A DNA stretch of 64,000 bases from Polynucleobacter sp. GWA2_45_21 (GTDB lineage Bacteria; Pseudomonadota; Gammaproteobacteria; Burkholderiales; Burkholderiaceae). Positions 48,369 through 60,771 of this stretch are shown here, one piece after another. Every line of letters begins with the position of its first letter. The stretch's first letter is position 1. Both the position numbers and the translations under genes were made by a program. The stretch covers positions 62,001-126,000 of the forward strand of contig NZ_MHZG01000002.1 of assembly GCF_001830325.1 (NCBI RefSeq), given 5' to 3'. The notes beneath the pieces were generated by a model that did no database searches, was not told the DNA's origin, and saw only the letters and a program-made list of their open reading frames with translations.

Positions 48369-50129
48369 ATGACAAGTCATAACGAAAACGATTCATCTCC
48401 GATTAAACCGACATCGGACAATTCCCCTAGCTCTGAAGCCGCACCTAATCCCGCAGAAGGTGCGAGGGGTGAAGGCCGCGAAGGGCGTGAAGGCGGCCAG
48501 CGTCGTCCACGCCGCCAAGGTGCGGGCGCTAGCAAGCATCCATTTAATAAGAAACGCCCATTCAATAAAGATCGGCCTCGTCGTGAGGGCGGTGAGTCTG
48601 GTGGCCAGCGCGAGGGAGGCAATAATGCATCCGCTAAGCTCGCACCAAATCCAGCAGAGAGCGAAGCCTTATTTGCATCAGTGGTTTCTGGAGAATTCGA
48701 TGCTGCATTAGATGCACCAGAGGTTGTTGAAGTTAAAAATCCTGATGGCCTTAACGAGAATGAGATTTCTCATCAGACTGGTGCAGAGCGCCGCGCGCAA
48801 CGTGTGCGTCATGATGATGATGCTGATATGCCTAGCGATGATGAGATGAGCAGTTTGCAATTTGCAAACATCGATGATTTGCCGCTGAGTTTGCGTGATG
48901 AAGTTTGGTCCGACCTAGATGGTTTAGACGACGACGCTGACGACGAAGATACCGTGAAGTTGCACAAAGTGCTGGCTGATGTCGGCATGGGTTCACGTCG
49001 CGATATGGAAGACCTAATCATTCAAGGGCGCGTATCTGTAAATGGTTTACCGGCACATATTGGCCAACGTATCGGACCTACCGATCAAGTGCGTATTAAC
49101 GGTAAGCCAGTGCATCGCAAGATACAGACTAAGCCGCCGCGCGTCATCATGTATCACAAGCCTGCCGGCGAGATCGTAAGTCAATCTGACCCAGAAGGCC
49201 GTCCAACCGTATTTGATCGTTTACCAAAACCGCGTCAAGGGCGCTGGATTGCAGTAGGCCGCTTGGACTTTAATACCGAAGGTCTTTTGTTATTCACCAC
49301 GTCTGGTGAGTTAGCCAATCGCTTGATGCATCCTCGTTACGGTGTTGAGCGTGAGTACGCTGTCCGTATTTTGGGTGATCTGAGCCAAGAGAATATGGCT
49401 CAATTAAAGAGCGGCATTACCTTAGATGATGGCCAGGCTAAATTTTTACGTCTTTCCATGGGTGGTGGGGAAGGTGCAAACCGTTGGTATCACGTTGCTT
49501 TGACTGAGGGTCGCAACCGCGAGGTTCGCCGCATGTTTGAGGCGGTTGGCCATACGGTATCGCGCTTAATTCGAACTCGTTACGGCATTTTCTTGTTACC
49601 CCCACGCTTGAGAAGGGGTAAATGGGAGGAGATTGAGGCTGGCGGTATCTATAACCTGATGAAGTTTGCAGGTTTAAAAATGCCTCAGCCACAAGATAAA
49701 GGCCGCAATCCAAATCCTCAGGGTCGCGATCGCCGCTCTCCTGCTGGTGAGGACTTTCAGCCCGATCCAATGCAAACCTCAGTTTCTTACTGGGGTTCAC
49801 GGGATGCGCTCACCCAGGCCAGTGGCCATGGTGCCTTAACCCATCAAAGCAGAGGTGGAAAGCCTGGTGGCAGTGGTTCTGGCGAAGGTCGTGGTCCTTT
49901 CCGGGGTCGCACCCAGGGTGGTCGTCCAGGCGCTGGTGGTCAGGGTGGCGGTCAGGGTGGCCAAGGTCAAAACCGTAATAAAGGCAAAAAAGTCCATCAT
50001 GGACAGTCTGCTTTTGTGACTGCAAGCCCCCAAAGTCCTGGAAATGGCCCTAAACGGGGAGCACCAAAAGGGCGCAAACCTTTCAATAAAGGCCCTAGAA
50101 AACCTCGAAATCCAAGCGAAAGCTTCTGA
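48369..50129 (+). CDS. rluB: 23S rRNA pseudouridine synthase (RluB type) with long disordered termini
   Basis: S4 domain [56 protein letters not shown]; Arg/Gly/Gln-rich ends. Confidence 0.92.
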   Translation: MTSHNENDSSPIKPTSDNSPSSEAAPNPAEGARGEGREGREGGQRRPRRQGAGASKHPFNKKRPFNKDRPRREGGESGGQREGGNNASAKLAPNPAESEALFASVVSGEFDAALDAPEVVEVKNPDGLNENEISHQTGAERRAQRVRHDDDADMPSDDEMSSLQFANIDDLPLSLRDEVWSDLDGLDDDADDEDTVKLHKVLADVGMGSRRDMEDLIIQGRVSVNGLPAHIGQRIGPTDQVRINGKPVHRKIQTKPPRVIMYHKPAGEIVSQSDPEGRPTVFDRLPKPRQGRWIAVGRLDFNTEGLLLFTTSGELANRLMHPRYGVEREYAVRILGDLSQENMAQLKSGITLDDGQAKFLRLSMGGGEGANRWYHVALTEGRNREVRRMFEAVGHTVSRLIRTRYGIFLLPPRLRRGKWEEIEAGGIYNLMKFAGLKMPQPQDKGRNPNPQGRDRRSPAGEDFQPDPMQTSVSYWGSRDALTQASGHGALTHQSRGGKPGGSGSGEGRGPFRGRTQGGRPGAGGQGGGQGGQGQNRNKGKKVHHGQSAFVTASPQSPGNGPKRGAPKGRKPFNKGPRKPRNPSESF

Positions 50130-50156
50130 TTTCTATCAGTTTTCCTCTAAATCGGC

Positions 50157-50162
50157 TATAAT
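50157..50162 (+). promoter_or_regulatory. Candidate -10 element TATAAT upstream of rimP
   Basis: Exact TATAAT about 8-10 nt before the first leader hairpin; -35 weak. Confidence 0.5.
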
Positions 50163-50171
50163 TTTGGTCTT

Positions 50172-50278
50172 ACAGCAGTTCGCTGCTGTTTTGAGTTGTT
50201 ACCGACTGATGTTGCGATCAACGTAAGTCGGCCTGTTCTGAATTTCGAGAATATGGGCTTTGAAGCCCATTTTTTTTT
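50172..50278 (+). ncRNA. Candidate structured leader RNA / attenuator of rimP-nusA-infB
   Basis: ACAGCAG-TTCG-CTGCTGT hairpin; CCGACT(GAT)GTTG-CGAT-CAAC(GTA)AGTCGG hairpin; ATGGGCT-TTGA-AGCCCAT followed by T8. Confidence 0.55.
50253..50278 (+). terminator. Intrinsic terminator 24 nt before rimP
   Basis: ATGGGCTTTGAAGCCCATTTTTTTTT. Confidence 0.8.
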
Positions 50279-50302
50279 GCCGTTTTGGATTGAAGGGTAT
50301 TC

Positions 50303-50794
50303 GTGAAAGATCAGCGGATTATTTCTGCAGAAGTAGAAAACCTAGGGTACACGCTAGTCGATATCGAGCGTGAAGCCGGAGGTTTGCTGCGCGTCACGAT
50401 TGAAAACCCGGATTACGAGCGCTTGATTAATGTCCAGGATTGCGAAAAGGTAAGTCACCAACTGAGCTACACCTTGCCAGTGGAAAACATTCCCTTTGAG
50501 CGTCTAGAGATTTCCTCTCCTGGTCTGGATCGCCCTGTGAAGTCAGCGGCTGATTACGAGCGCTTCTCTGGAATGGAAGTGGATTTGAAGTTGCGAGTTG
50601 CCGTTGGCGATCGCAAGAAGTTTCGTGGTGTGTTGCAAGGTTTGCTGAGTGGTGAATTAGATTCGCCTGATGCGAAATTTGGTTTGTTGTTTGAAGGTGC
50701 TGATGGCACTGAATCTCAATTGGAGTTTTCTTTAGCCGAGGTCGATAAGACTCGGTTGGTCCCTGTTATTGATTTCAAAGGAAGAAAGTCATGA
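50303..50794 (+). CDS. rimP: Ribosome maturation factor RimP
   Basis: GTG start; [39 protein letters not shown]; upstream of nusA. Confidence 0.94.
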   Translation: MKDQRIISAEVENLGYTLVDIEREAGGLLRVTIENPDYERLINVQDCEKVSHQLSYTLPVENIPFERLEISSPGLDRPVKSAADYERFSGMEVDLKLRVAVGDRKKFRGVLQGLLSGELDSPDAKFGLLFEGADGTESQLEFSLAEVDKTRLVPVIDFKGRKS

Positions 50795-52272
50795 GCCGAG
50801 AAGTTCTCATGTTGGCAGACGCCTTAGCGCGTGAAAAGAACGTAGATCAAGCGATTGTGTTTGAGGCGCTAGAAATGGCGTTGGCATCAGCCACTAAGAA
50901 GCGTTATCCGACAGAAGATGTGGATATTCGCGTATCGATTGATCGTGAGTCTGGTGAATACGAAACCTTCCGTCGTTGGTTGGTTGTTCCTGATGAAGCT
51001 GGTCTCCAAGAGCCAGATAAAGAAATCCTTCATTTTGAAGCGCTTGAGCAATTCCCTGACATGGAAGTTGGCGAATACATTGAAGAGCAAATCGAATCTT
51101 TGGCCTTTGGCCGTATCGGCGCACAGGCTGCTAAGCAAGTGATCTTGCAGCGTATTCGTGATGCTGAGCGTGAGCAGATTTTGAATGACTACCTTGAGCG
51201 TGGCGAAAAAGTCATGACCGGTACCGTCAAGCGTGCTGATAAGAATGGTTTGATCATTGAATCTGGCCGTGTTGAAGCGTTGCTCCGTCGCGATCAAATG
51301 ATCCCTAAAGAGAACCTCCGTTCTGGTGACCGCGTCCGCGCCTACATCCTTAAAGTAGATCGTGAAGCCCGTGGCCCCCAGATTGAACTCTCACGTACTT
51401 GCCCTGATTTCTTGATCAAGTTGTTTGAGAACGAAGTTCCAGAGATGGAGCAGGGTTTGTTAGAGATTAAGGGCGCAGCTCGTGACCCTGGTATCCGCGC
51501 AAAAATTGCCGTGATTACTTATGACAAGCGTATCGATCCAATCGGTACTTGCGTTGGTGTTCGTGGCACGCGTGTTACTGCAGTTCGTAACGAAGTAGCT
51601 GGCGAAGCAGTGGACATCGTATTGTGGTCAGAAGATCCAGCACAGTTTGTGATTGGCGCTTTGGCTCCAGCTCAAGTGTCTTCCATCGTTGTTGACGAAG
51701 AGCGTCACGCCATGGATGTGGTGGTTGATGAAGAGAACTTGGCAATTGCGATTGGCCGTAGCGGACAGAACGTTCGTTTAGCTAGTGAATTGACTGGTTG
51801 GCAGATCAACATCATGACTCCAGAAGAGTCTGCTGAGAAAACAGAAAAAGAAGCGGCTTCTGTACGTCAATTGTTCATGGACAAATTGGACGTTGACCAA
51901 GAAGTTGCTGACATCTTGATTGAAGAAGGTTTCAATACTTTGGAAGAGGTTGCTTATGTACCACTTTCTGAAATGTTAGAAATCGATTCTTTCGACGAAG
52001 ACACCGTAAACGAGTTGCGTACTCGTGCACGTGACTCTCTCTTGACTATGGAATTAGCCAAAGAAGAGCGCGTTGGCGAAGTCTCACAAGATTTACGCTC
52101 CCTCGAGGGAATGACTACTGAATTGATTGCGAAGCTTGCTGACAATCAAGTTCACACACGTGACGACTTAGCTGAACTGGCTGTTGATGAGCTAGTTGAG
52201 GCGACACAAATTGACGAAGAAACCGCGAAAACGCTCATCATGAAAGCGCGCGAACATTGGTTTACTTCATGA
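50791..52272 (+). CDS. nusA: Transcription termination/antitermination protein NusA
   Basis: N-terminal NusA domain, S1 and KH regions ([32 protein letters not shown]), C-terminal repeats. Confidence 0.97.
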   Translation: MSREVLMLADALAREKNVDQAIVFEALEMALASATKKRYPTEDVDIRVSIDRESGEYETFRRWLVVPDEAGLQEPDKEILHFEALEQFPDMEVGEYIEEQIESLAFGRIGAQAAKQVILQRIRDAEREQILNDYLERGEKVMTGTVKRADKNGLIIESGRVEALLRRDQMIPKENLRSGDRVRAYILKVDREARGPQIELSRTCPDFLIKLFENEVPEMEQGLLEIKGAARDPGIRAKIAVITYDKRIDPIGTCVGVRGTRVTAVRNEVAGEAVDIVLWSEDPAQFVIGALAPAQVSSIVVDEERHAMDVVVDEENLAIAIGRSGQNVRLASELTGWQINIMTPEESAEKTEKEAASVRQLFMDKLDVDQEVADILIEEGFNTLEEVAYVPLSEMLEIDSFDEDTVNELRTRARDSLLTMELAKEERVGEVSQDLRSLEGMTTELIAKLADNQVHTRDDLAELAVDELVEATQIDEETAKTLIMKAREHWFTS

Positions 52273-52285
52273 GAGGAAGTAGTAC

Positions 52286-55069
52286 ATGGCAACAACAGTA
52301 AAAGTACTCGCTAAAGAATTAAAACGTACCGCGCCTGACCTTCTAGAGCAATTGAAGGCGGCCGGTATCGAAAAAGGTTCTGAGGACGACAGCATTACCG
52401 AAAAGGACAAGACTGTCCTTCTCGAGCATTTGCAAAAAGAGCATGGCAGTGCGGATACAGGTAGCCGTAAAAAGATTACCTTAATCAAGCGCGAAAACTC
52501 CGAGATTCGTCAGGCAGATTCTGCTGGGCGTACTCGCACCGTTCAGGTTGAGGTTCGTAAAAAACGCGTACTAGTTAAAGCGGGAGATAAAGCTCCTGAA
52601 GAGACACCGGCTCCAGCTGCTAAAGAAGTTGCTCCTGCGGCACCTGCTAAACCCATCCTCTCTGCTGAAGAGTTAGAAAAGCGTGCGGCTGAGGCAACTC
52701 GTCAAGCGGAATTATTAGCACGTCAAGAAGCGGAAATGAAGGCGGCAGAAGATGCTCGTCAAAAAGAGGCTGATGCTGTAGCTGCCGCAAGTGCAGCTGA
52801 GCCTGTTGTTGAGAAAGCAATCAAGTCCGATGACGATGGTTCTGCTGCGGCTGCAAAAGCTGCTGACAAGAAAGCGCAAGCGGATAAAGTTGCCAAAGAT
52901 GTCGCTGATGCCAATAAAGCACAGTTAGCTGATATTACAAAACGTCGTGCCGCTGCTGAAGCTGAAGCTTTAGCGATTCGCGACATGATGAGCACGCCAG
53001 CACGTGTTCTCAAAGCGCCAAGTGAAATTGCTGCCGAAGAAGCTAAAAAAGGCACGCTACATAAGCCCGCTAAAGCTGAAGGTGCGGACGATAAGAAAAA
53101 AGCAGTTGCTAAGGTTGGTGGTAAGACAATTAAGTCTGCAGAGACTTCATCTACTTGGCAAGAAGAAGGTGCCAAGAAACCTGGTGGCCTCAAGACTCGT
53201 GGCGACAGCTCTGGTGGTGTAGGCGGTTGGCGTTCGGGTGGTGGCAGAAGAAAGCAACGTCAAATTGCAGAAGCCAACGTCGATACCAACTTCCAAGTTC
53301 CAACAGAACCTGTTGTACGTGATGTTCATGTTCCTGAAACCATTACTGTTGCTGAGTTAGCTCATGCAATGGCCGTGAAGAGTGCTGAAGTGATTAAGCT
53401 CTTGATGGGCATGGGTCAGATGGTAACGATTAACCAGATCTTAGATCAAGATACTGCCATGATCATCGTAGAAGAAATGGGTCATACAGCCCATGCTGCT
53501 AAGTTAGATGATCCAGATTTAGATCTCGGCATTACTGGTCACGATGCAGAGTTATTGCCGCGTCCACCAGTTGTGACGGTGATGGGTCACGTTGACCACG
53601 GTAAAACATCCTTGCTCGATAAGATTCGTGCGGCTAAGGTTGCTACTGGCGAGGCTGGTGGTATTACTCAGCACATTGGCGCTTATCACGTTGAAACTCC
53701 GCGCGGCATGATTACTTTCCTTGATACTCCGGGTCACGAAGCCTTTACGGCAATGCGTGCTCGTGGTGCTAAGGCTACGGATATCGTGATCTTGGTTGTT
53801 GCAGCCGATGACGGCGTGATGCCACAAACGAAAGAAGCGATTGCCCACGCGGTAGCTGGTGGCGTTCCGATTGTTGTAGCTATCAATAAGATTGATAAGC
53901 CAGAAGCGAACTTAGAGCGCGTTAAGACTGAGTTAGTTGCTGAGCAAGTCGTTCCAGAAGAATACGGTGGTGATGTGCCATTCATTGGTGTCTCCGCAAA
54001 AACGGGTGACGGCATTGATGCCTTGCTTGAGAACGTACTCTTGCAAGCAGAAATTTTGGAACTCAAGGCAGCGAAAGATGCTCCTGCGCAAGGTCTCGTT
54101 ATCGAGGCGCGCTTGGATAAGGGTCGCGGTCCTGTTGCCACTATTTTGGTTCAGTCTGGCACGCTCAAGCGTGGCGATATGTTGTTGGCGGGTTCAACCT
54201 ACGGTCGCGTTCGTGCGATGTTGGATGAAAACGGCAAGCCATGTAACGAAGCTGGCCCATCTATCCCTGTAGAGATCCAAGGTTTATCCGAGGTTCCTGC
54301 TGCGGGTGAGGCGGTTCAAGTAGTCCCTGACGAGCGTAAAGCACGTGAGATCGCACTCTTCCGTCAAGGCAAGTTCCGTGATGTGAAGTTGGCTAAACAG
54401 CAAGCATTCAAACTCGAAACCATGATGGAAAACATGGAAGAGGGTGCGATTGAGGCGAAGTTGTTGCCATTGATCATTAAGGCGGACGTACAAGGCTCTC
54501 AAGAGGCGCTGTCACAGTCATTGCAAAAATTATCTACTGCAGAGGTGAAGGTGCAAATCGTTCACGCAGCGGTGGGTGGCATTACTGAGACTGACGTTAA
54601 CCTAGCTGTTGCTTCTAAGGCGGTCATTATTGGCTTTAACTCTCGTGCGGATGGTGCGGCACGTAAGTTAGCCGAAAACAATGGTGTCGATATTCGTTAT
54701 CACAACATTATTTATGACGCAGTTGATGAAGTGAAAGCAGCCTTAAGCGGCATGTTGACACCAGATAAGAAAGAAGAAATCACCGGTATGGTGGAGATTC
54801 GTCAAGTCTTCTTGGTATCTAAAGTTGGTGCGATTGCGGGTTGTTTGGTGCTCGATGGTGTTATTAAGCGCACCTCTAGTGTCCGCCTCTTGCGTGACAA
54901 CGTAGTGATCTGGACTGGCGAATTAGATTCTCTCAAGCGCTTTAAAGATGATGCAAAAGAAGTTCGCGCTGGTGTTGAGTGTGGTCTGTCATTAAAAGGC
55001 TACAACGACATTAAAGAGGGCGATCAACTCGAAGCATTTGAAGTTACTGAAGTAGCTAGAACACTTTAA
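52286..55069 (+). CDS. infB: Translation initiation factor IF-2
   Basis: Alanine/Lys-rich N-terminus, [35 protein letters not shown]. Confidence 0.97.
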   Translation: MATTVKVLAKELKRTAPDLLEQLKAAGIEKGSEDDSITEKDKTVLLEHLQKEHGSADTGSRKKITLIKRENSEIRQADSAGRTRTVQVEVRKKRVLVKAGDKAPEETPAPAAKEVAPAAPAKPILSAEELEKRAAEATRQAELLARQEAEMKAAEDARQKEADAVAAASAAEPVVEKAIKSDDDGSAAAAKAADKKAQADKVAKDVADANKAQLADITKRRAAAEAEALAIRDMMSTPARVLKAPSEIAAEEAKKGTLHKPAKAEGADDKKKAVAKVGGKTIKSAETSSTWQEEGAKKPGGLKTRGDSSGGVGGWRSGGGRRKQRQIAEANVDTNFQVPTEPVVRDVHVPETITVAELAHAMAVKSAEVIKLLMGMGQMVTINQILDQDTAMIIVEEMGHTAHAAKLDDPDLDLGITGHDAELLPRPPVVTVMGHVDHGKTSLLDKIRAAKVATGEAGGITQHIGAYHVETPRGMITFLDTPGHEAFTAMRARGAKATDIVILVVAADDGVMPQTKEAIAHAVAGGVPIVVAINKIDKPEANLERVKTELVAEQVVPEEYGGDVPFIGVSAKTGDGIDALLENVLLQAEILELKAAKDAPAQGLVIEARLDKGRGPVATILVQSGTLKRGDMLLAGSTYGRVRAMLDENGKPCNEAGPSIPVEIQGLSEVPAAGEAVQVVPDERKAREIALFRQGKFRDVKLAKQQAFKLETMMENMEEGAIEAKLLPLIIKADVQGSQEALSQSLQKLSTAEVKVQIVHAAVGGITETDVNLAVASKAVIIGFNSRADGAARKLAENNGVDIRYHNIIYDAVDEVKAALSGMLTPDKKEEITGMVEIRQVFLVSKVGAIAGCLVLDGVIKRTSSVRLLRDNVVIWTGELDSLKRFKDDAKEVRAGVECGLSLKGYNDIKEGDQLEAFEVTEVARTL

Positions 55070-55083
55070 GAGTAATCGAGTTA

Positions 55084-55452
55084 ATGCATAAAACTAGTCC
55101 TCATCGTAACCAGCGTCTCGCCGATCAAATTCAGCGGGACCTGGCCGAGCTAATTCCCCGTGAATTGCGTAGTCCGAGCTTGGGCTTGATTACTTTACAA
55201 AGTATTGAGCTCACGCCAGATTTGGCCCATGCAAAAGTCTTCTTTACCGTCTTAGGCGCTGAGCCTGAAGTGGCATTGAAGGCTTTGCAGGATAAGGCGG
55301 GCTACTTACATTCCCTACTGTTTAAGCGTTTGCATATCCATACTGTGCCAACTCTGCATTTCCACTACGACAGTTCTGTTGAGCACGGTATTGAAATGTC
55401 GCGCTTAATTGATCAAGCGGTGGACAGTGATCGCAAAGACGAGAACGCGTAA
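55084..55452 (+). CDS. rbfA: Ribosome-binding factor A
   Basis: [39 protein letters not shown]; between infB and truB. Confidence 0.95.
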   Translation: MHKTSPHRNQRLADQIQRDLAELIPRELRSPSLGLITLQSIELTPDLAHAKVFFTVLGAEPEVALKALQDKAGYLHSLLFKRLHIHTVPTLHFHYDSSVEHGIEMSRLIDQAVDSDRKDENA

Positions 55453-55458
55453 ATAGCT

Positions 55459-56370
55459 ATGTCTGTACGTATCGATGGCGTAGTCTTGCTTGATAAACCT
55501 GCTGGCATGAGCTCACAAGGCGCAGTCACTGCCGTGAAGCGCACCTTCAATGCAGAAAAAGCGGGGCATACTGGCACTCTAGATCCCATGGCTACAGGCT
55601 TACTCCCGATTTGTTTGGGTGAAGCAACGAAGTACTCCCAGGATTTATTAGAGGCCGATAAAACCTATATCGCTCAAGTGAAATTTGGTCAGCGTACTGA
55701 TACTGGTGATGCTGAAGGTTTAGTCATTGAAGAATTACCTTTACCTGTATTTGCGGATGAAGTGGCTATCAAAATTGCATTAGATGCTCTATTGCCGGCA
55801 TTCACTGGTCCGATTAGCCAGGTGCCTCCAATGTATTCCGCGCTCAAGCGCGATGGCAAACCTCTATATGAATACGCTCGTGCCGGTGTTGAGTTGGAAC
55901 GCGCTCCACGAGATATTACGATTCATGCAATTCGTTGGACTAATGTCAATTGGCCAGAAGCGACTTTAGAAGTGAGCTGCAGCAAAGGTACTTACATTCG
56001 CGTATTGGCAGAAGATATTGGTAAGGCATTGGGTTGTGGCGCTCATTTAGTTGGCCTGCGTCGCACTGAAGTTGGTCACCTCACTTTAGAACAGTCTTTC
56101 ACAATCGAGTCGATTCAAAAAGGCTTGCAAGATAGCTCAAGTTATATCTTGCCAGTCGATGCGCTCTTGCAAACTTTGCCCCACTTAACTGTGGATGAGC
56201 AGCAAGCAAAACGTTTGGAGATGGGTCAACGCGTCCCACTGAATTTACCTTCGATAGAGGCGCTGGTGCGTATCTATCGTGCAACAGCAGCTCCACATAA
56301 CTTTATTGGTACTGGTGATTGGCGTTCTGGGGTTTTGCATCCCAAGCGCTTGATTTCTTCGGCACATTAA
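55459..56370 (+). CDS. truB: tRNA pseudouridine(55) synthase
   Basis: DGVVLLDKPAGMSSQGAVTAVKRTFNAEKAGHTGTLDPMATGLLPICLGEATKY. Confidence 0.96.
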   Translation: MSVRIDGVVLLDKPAGMSSQGAVTAVKRTFNAEKAGHTGTLDPMATGLLPICLGEATKYSQDLLEADKTYIAQVKFGQRTDTGDAEGLVIEELPLPVFADEVAIKIALDALLPAFTGPISQVPPMYSALKRDGKPLYEYARAGVELERAPRDITIHAIRWTNVNWPEATLEVSCSKGTYIRVLAEDIGKALGCGAHLVGLRRTEVGHLTLEQSFTIESIQKGLQDSSSYILPVDALLQTLPHLTVDEQQAKRLEMGQRVPLNLPSIEALVRIYRATAAPHNFIGTGDWRSGVLHPKRLISSAH

Positions 56371-56423
56371 ACATATTTAACCCCTTTATTCATTAACCCT
56401 ATTCTTAACTTCAGAAGCTTCAC

Positions 56424-58241
56424 ATGACTAAACGCGCACTTCGTAATATCGCCATCATCGCCCACGTTGACCACGGTAAAACTACTTTGGTTGACCAACT
56501 CTTGCGCCAATCAGGCACATTCCGTTCCAATGAAAAAATGACCGAACGCGTCATGGACTCAAACGACTTGGAAAAAGAGCGTGGCATTACTATTTTGTCC
56601 AAGAACTGTGCGGTTGAGTATGACGGCACACACATCAATATCGTAGATACACCGGGACATGCTGACTTCGGTGGTGAAGTAGAGCGTGTGCTCTCTATGG
56701 TTGATGGTGTTTTGCTCTTGGTTGACGCGGTTGAAGGTCCTATGCCACAAACTCGCTTCGTAACTAAGAAAGCCTTGGCTCTCGGCTTGAAGCCGATCGT
56801 GGTGATTAATAAGGTTGACCGTCCCGGTGCTCGTACAGACTATGTGATCAATGCAACTTTTGAGTTGTTTGATAAGTTGGGCGCAACCGAAGAGCAGTTA
56901 GACTTCCCAGTGGTTTATGCATCTGGTCTGAATGGCTATGCTGGTTTGACTGATGATGTACGCGAAGGTGATATGCGCCCATTGTTTGACACTGTGCTAA
57001 AGCATGTTCCAGTACGTGATGACAATCCAGAAGGTCCTTTGCAGTTGCAAATTACCTCTATTGAATACAGCACTTACGTAGGTAAGATTGGTGTAGGCCG
57101 CATAAACCGTGGAACTGTGAAGCCTTTGATGGATGTGGTTTTCATGGACGGTCCTGATGGTGTTCAACGCAAAGGCCGTATCAACCAAGTATTGAAATTC
57201 CGTGGCTTAGAGCGCGAGATTGTTGATGAGGCGCAAGCAGGCGACATCGTATTGGTAAACGGTATTGAAGATTTGGCCATTGGAACAACAATCTGTTCCC
57301 CTGATACCCCAGAAGCATTGCCAATGCTCAAAATTGACGAACCTACTTTGACCATGAACTTCATGGTGAACACGAGCCCATTAGCTGGTCGTGAAGGTAA
57401 GTTTGTTACTAGCCGTCAGATTCGTGAGCGTTTAGATCGTGAATTGAAGTCCAACATGGCTTTGCGTGTAAAAGAAACGGATGACGACACCGTATTTGAA
57501 GTGTCAGGCCGCGGCGAATTGCACCTCACCATCTTGGTAGAAACCATGCGTCGTGAAGGTTACGAGCTGGCAGTTTCCCGCCCACGCGTGGTATTCCATG
57601 AAGTAGATGGCGTGAAGATGGAGCCGTACGAGAACTTAACGGTTGACGTAGAAGATACAACTCAAGGCGCCGTCATGGAAGACTTGGGTAAGCGTAAGGG
57701 CGAGTTGCTTGACATGGTGAGCGACGGTAAAGGTCGCACACGTCTTGAGTACCGTATTCCTGCGCGTGGTTTGATCGGTTTCCAAGGCGATTTCATGACC
57801 ATGACTCGTGGTAACGGTTTGATGAGCCACACATTTGATTCTTATGCGCCTGCAAAAGACGGCATCTTGGGTGAGCGTCATAACGGCGTATTGATCAGTC
57901 AAGATGATGGCGAGGCAGTTGCTTACGCTTTGTGGAAATTACAAGACCGTGGCCGTATGTTTGTGAGTCCTGGCGATCCTTTGTATGAAGGTATGGTCAT
58001 CGGTATTCATAGCCGTGACAATGACTTGGTTGTTAACCCAATTAAAGGTAAGCAATTAACCAACGTTCGCGCTTCTGGTACTGACGAAGCAGTTCGTTTG
58101 GTTACACCAATCGCCATGAACCTCGAGTACGCTGTTGAGTTTATCGATGATGATGAATTGGTAGAAGTAACGCCGAAGAGTATTCGTATTCGTAAGCGCT
58201 ACCTCAAGGAGCATGAGCGTAAGAAAGCATCACGCGACTAA
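56424..58241 (+). CDS. typA: GTP-binding protein TypA/BipA
   Basis: [55 protein letters not shown]. Confidence 0.97.
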   Translation: MTKRALRNIAIIAHVDHGKTTLVDQLLRQSGTFRSNEKMTERVMDSNDLEKERGITILSKNCAVEYDGTHINIVDTPGHADFGGEVERVLSMVDGVLLLVDAVEGPMPQTRFVTKKALALGLKPIVVINKVDRPGARTDYVINATFELFDKLGATEEQLDFPVVYASGLNGYAGLTDDVREGDMRPLFDTVLKHVPVRDDNPEGPLQLQITSIEYSTYVGKIGVGRINRGTVKPLMDVVFMDGPDGVQRKGRINQVLKFRGLEREIVDEAQAGDIVLVNGIEDLAIGTTICSPDTPEALPMLKIDEPTLTMNFMVNTSPLAGREGKFVTSRQIRERLDRELKSNMALRVKETDDDTVFEVSGRGELHLTILVETMRREGYELAVSRPRVVFHEVDGVKMEPYENLTVDVEDTTQGAVMEDLGKRKGELLDMVSDGKGRTRLEYRIPARGLIGFQGDFMTMTRGNGLMSHTFDSYAPAKDGILGERHNGVLISQDDGEAVAYALWKLQDRGRMFVSPGDPLYEGMVIGIHSRDNDLVVNPIKGKQLTNVRASGTDEAVRLVTPIAMNLEYAVEFIDDDELVEVTPKSIRIRKRYLKEHERKKASRD

Positions 58242-58260
58242 GCTGCTTCAAGCTACACAA

Positions 58261-58288
58261 CAAAAGTCACCTCCGGGTGGCTTTTGTT
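58261..58288 (+). terminator. Intrinsic terminator after typA
   Basis: CAAAAGTCACC-TCCG-GGTGGCTTTTGTT. Confidence 0.75.
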
Positions 58289-58335
58289 CTTCATTGAAAT
58301 CCATATTCGAAAAATAATAGTAAAAATAGATCCCC

Positions 58336-60705
58336 ATGCTGCCTTCCATTGAACAACGCCTTGCCCAAGAGTTATCCGCTAAACCCGCTCAAGTAGCTGC
58401 TGCTATTGCTTTGATGGATGAGGGCGCTACCGTTCCTTTTATTGCCCGTTATCGTAAGGAGGCCACTGGCGGTTTAGATGATGCGCAGTTACGCTTGCTA
58501 GAAGAGCGTTTGAGTTATTTGCGTGAGCTAGAGGATCGTCGCAAGGCAATCGTGGCATCAATTGAGGAGCAGGGCAAGATGACCCCGGAGTTGCTCAAGG
58601 CCATCATGCTTGCCGAGGATAAGACTCGCCTGGAGGATCTCTATCTTCCATATAAGCCAAAGCGTAGAACCAAAGCCCAAATCGCCCTAGAAGCAGGATT
58701 AGAGCCGCTAGCGAATGATTTGCTCGCTAATCCCAATTTAGATCCTGAAATAGAGGCCACCAAATATATTAAAGAAGCATTTGACGTAGATGGCACGAAT
58801 AACCCTGGAGTTCCTGACGTGAAAGCGGCTCTTGAAGGTGCCCGCCAGATTTTGATGGAGCGCTTTGCGGAAGATGCTGGCTTAGTGCAGTCACTCAGGA
58901 CCTACCTACAAGAACATGGTGTAGTGGAGTCCAAGGTGATCGCCGGTAAGGAGCAAGAGGGTGAGAAATTCGCTGATTATTTTGATTACTCTGAACCTAT
59001 TGTTGCAATTCCGTCACATCGTGCCTTGGCATTATTTAGAGGTCGTCGTGAGCAGATGTTGATGGTCAATTTGCGCCTGGATACTGAGGAAGAAAAACCC
59101 AAATGGGATGCACCTCATAATCCTTGCGAGTCCCGTATTGCTAATCAGTTCAAGATTAAAAATGAAGGTCGTCCAGCGGATCAGTGGCTAGCAGAAACCG
59201 TACGTTGGACTTGGCGTATTAAGTGTTCGATGCATTTGGAGTCCGAGCTGATGAGTGCTTTGCGTGAACGCTCTGAAGCTGAAGCGATCAATGTGTTCGC
59301 GCGCAACCTCAAGGACTTGTTGCTTGCTGCACCCGCAGGACCAAAGGTCACTATTGGTTTAGATCCTGGGATGAGAACGGGCGTGAAGGTTGCGGTAGTC
59401 GATGCAACTGGCAAGGTAGTGGATACGGATGTGATTTACCCACATCAGCCTAAGAATGATTGGGATGGTTCATTACATACCCTTGCGAAATTAGCCGAGA
59501 AGCATAAGGCAAACTTAATCTCGATCGGTAACGGAACCGCATCACGTGAAACAGATAAGTTGGCACAGGATTTAATCAAAGCTAAACCTGAGCTCAAACT
59601 CACAAAGATTGTTGTATCAGAAGCAGGGGCATCGGTTTACTCTGCCTCTGAGTACGCCTCAAAAGAATTGCCTGGCATGGATGTGTCGCTCAGAGGGGCA
59701 GTATCGATTGCGAGAAGGTTGCAAGATCCACTGGCAGAGCTGGTCAAGATTGATCCAAAGTCCATTGGTGTGGGTCAGTATCAGCACGATGTAATGCAGA
59801 CTCAATTAGCCAAGTCATTAGTAGCAGTCGTAGAGGATTGTGTGAATGCGGTTGGCGTAGATGTCAATACCGCTTCAGCGCCTTTACTGGCAAGGGTTTC
59901 AGGGCTAAGTAGTACGGTTGCTGAGGGTATTGTTTCTTATCGGGATAGCAATGGCGCCTTTCAGACTCGGGCGGATTTGCGGAGCGTGCCACGCTTAGGT
60001 GACAAGACCTTTGAGCAGGCGGCCGGTTTCTTGCGCATTATGAATGGCAAAGATCCATTAGATGCATCGGCAGTCCACCCGGAATCCTATCCCTTGGTAG
60101 AGAAAATTCTGAAAGATATCAAGAAGGGCGTCAAGGAAGTGATTGGTGACGCAACGATCCTGAAAGGTCTAAGCCCAGAAAAGTATGCTGATGAGAATTT
60201 TGGATTGCCAACAGTTACCGACATCATTAAAGAATTGGAGAAGCCTGGTCGTGACCCACGTCCTGAATTCACAACCGCAACCTTTAAGGATGGCGTAGAA
60301 AAAATCAGCGACCTCAAAGCGGACATGATTTTGGAAGGTGTTGTGACGAACGTTGCCGCCTTTGGTGCATTTGTGGATATTGGCGTTCATCAAGATGGCC
60401 TGGTGCATATCTCTGCATTAGCCAATACCTTTGTTAAAGACCCACATAGTGTAGTTAAAGCAGGTCAGGTTGTGAAGGTCAAAGTGCTTGAGGTGGATGA
60501 AAAGCGTAAGCGTATTGCTTTGACGATGCGACTATCTGATGAGGCCCCTAAAGCATCGCCAGGTGCAAAGTCTGAGCAAAGAACAAATAGGCCAGGAACT
60601 CCAAGAACCCCAGATATTAGAAGGCCGCAGGAAGATAGAAGATCTGTGCCCCCAATGAATAATGCAATGGCAGATGCTTTACGTAAGCTCAAGAGTGGCG
60701 GTTAG
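58336..60705 (+). CDS. tex: Tex family RNA-binding transcriptional accessory protein
   Basis: [38 protein letters not shown]-terminal S1 domain. Confidence 0.96.
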   Translation: MLPSIEQRLAQELSAKPAQVAAAIALMDEGATVPFIARYRKEATGGLDDAQLRLLEERLSYLRELEDRRKAIVASIEEQGKMTPELLKAIMLAEDKTRLEDLYLPYKPKRRTKAQIALEAGLEPLANDLLANPNLDPEIEATKYIKEAFDVDGTNNPGVPDVKAALEGARQILMERFAEDAGLVQSLRTYLQEHGVVESKVIAGKEQEGEKFADYFDYSEPIVAIPSHRALALFRGRREQMLMVNLRLDTEEEKPKWDAPHNPCESRIANQFKIKNEGRPADQWLAETVRWTWRIKCSMHLESELMSALRERSEAEAINVFARNLKDLLLAAPAGPKVTIGLDPGMRTGVKVAVVDATGKVVDTDVIYPHQPKNDWDGSLHTLAKLAEKHKANLISIGNGTASRETDKLAQDLIKAKPELKLTKIVVSEAGASVYSASEYASKELPGMDVSLRGAVSIARRLQDPLAELVKIDPKSIGVGQYQHDVMQTQLAKSLVAVVEDCVNAVGVDVNTASAPLLARVSGLSSTVAEGIVSYRDSNGAFQTRADLRSVPRLGDKTFEQAAGFLRIMNGKDPLDASAVHPESYPLVEKILKDIKKGVKEVIGDATILKGLSPEKYADENFGLPTVTDIIKELEKPGRDPRPEFTTATFKDGVEKISDLKADMILEGVVTNVAAFGAFVDIGVHQDGLVHISALANTFVKDPHSVVKAGQVVKVKVLEVDEKRKRIALTMRLSDEAPKASPGAKSEQRTNRPGTPRTPDIRRPQEDRRSVPPMNNAMADALRKLKSGG

Positions 60706-60771
60706 TAGAGGTTATGAAGTGTTAGTAAGAAATCGTTACACTACATGAATAGCGAGCATTGGAGAGATTGA

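Noticed and set aside
50130-50302. Looked for a metY-like initiator tRNA upstream of rimP, as in E. coli
   Set aside because: No cloverleaf, T-loop GGTTCRA or CCA end found; the hairpins there do not form a tRNA.
52759-53193. 144 aa minus-strand ORF inside infB
   Set aside because: Antisense to the Ala-rich IF-2 N-terminus; Ser/Ala-rich artefact without a plausible start context.
53552-54141. Overlapping antisense ORFs in the infB GTPase domain
   Set aside because: Explained by codon bias of the highly conserved sense gene.
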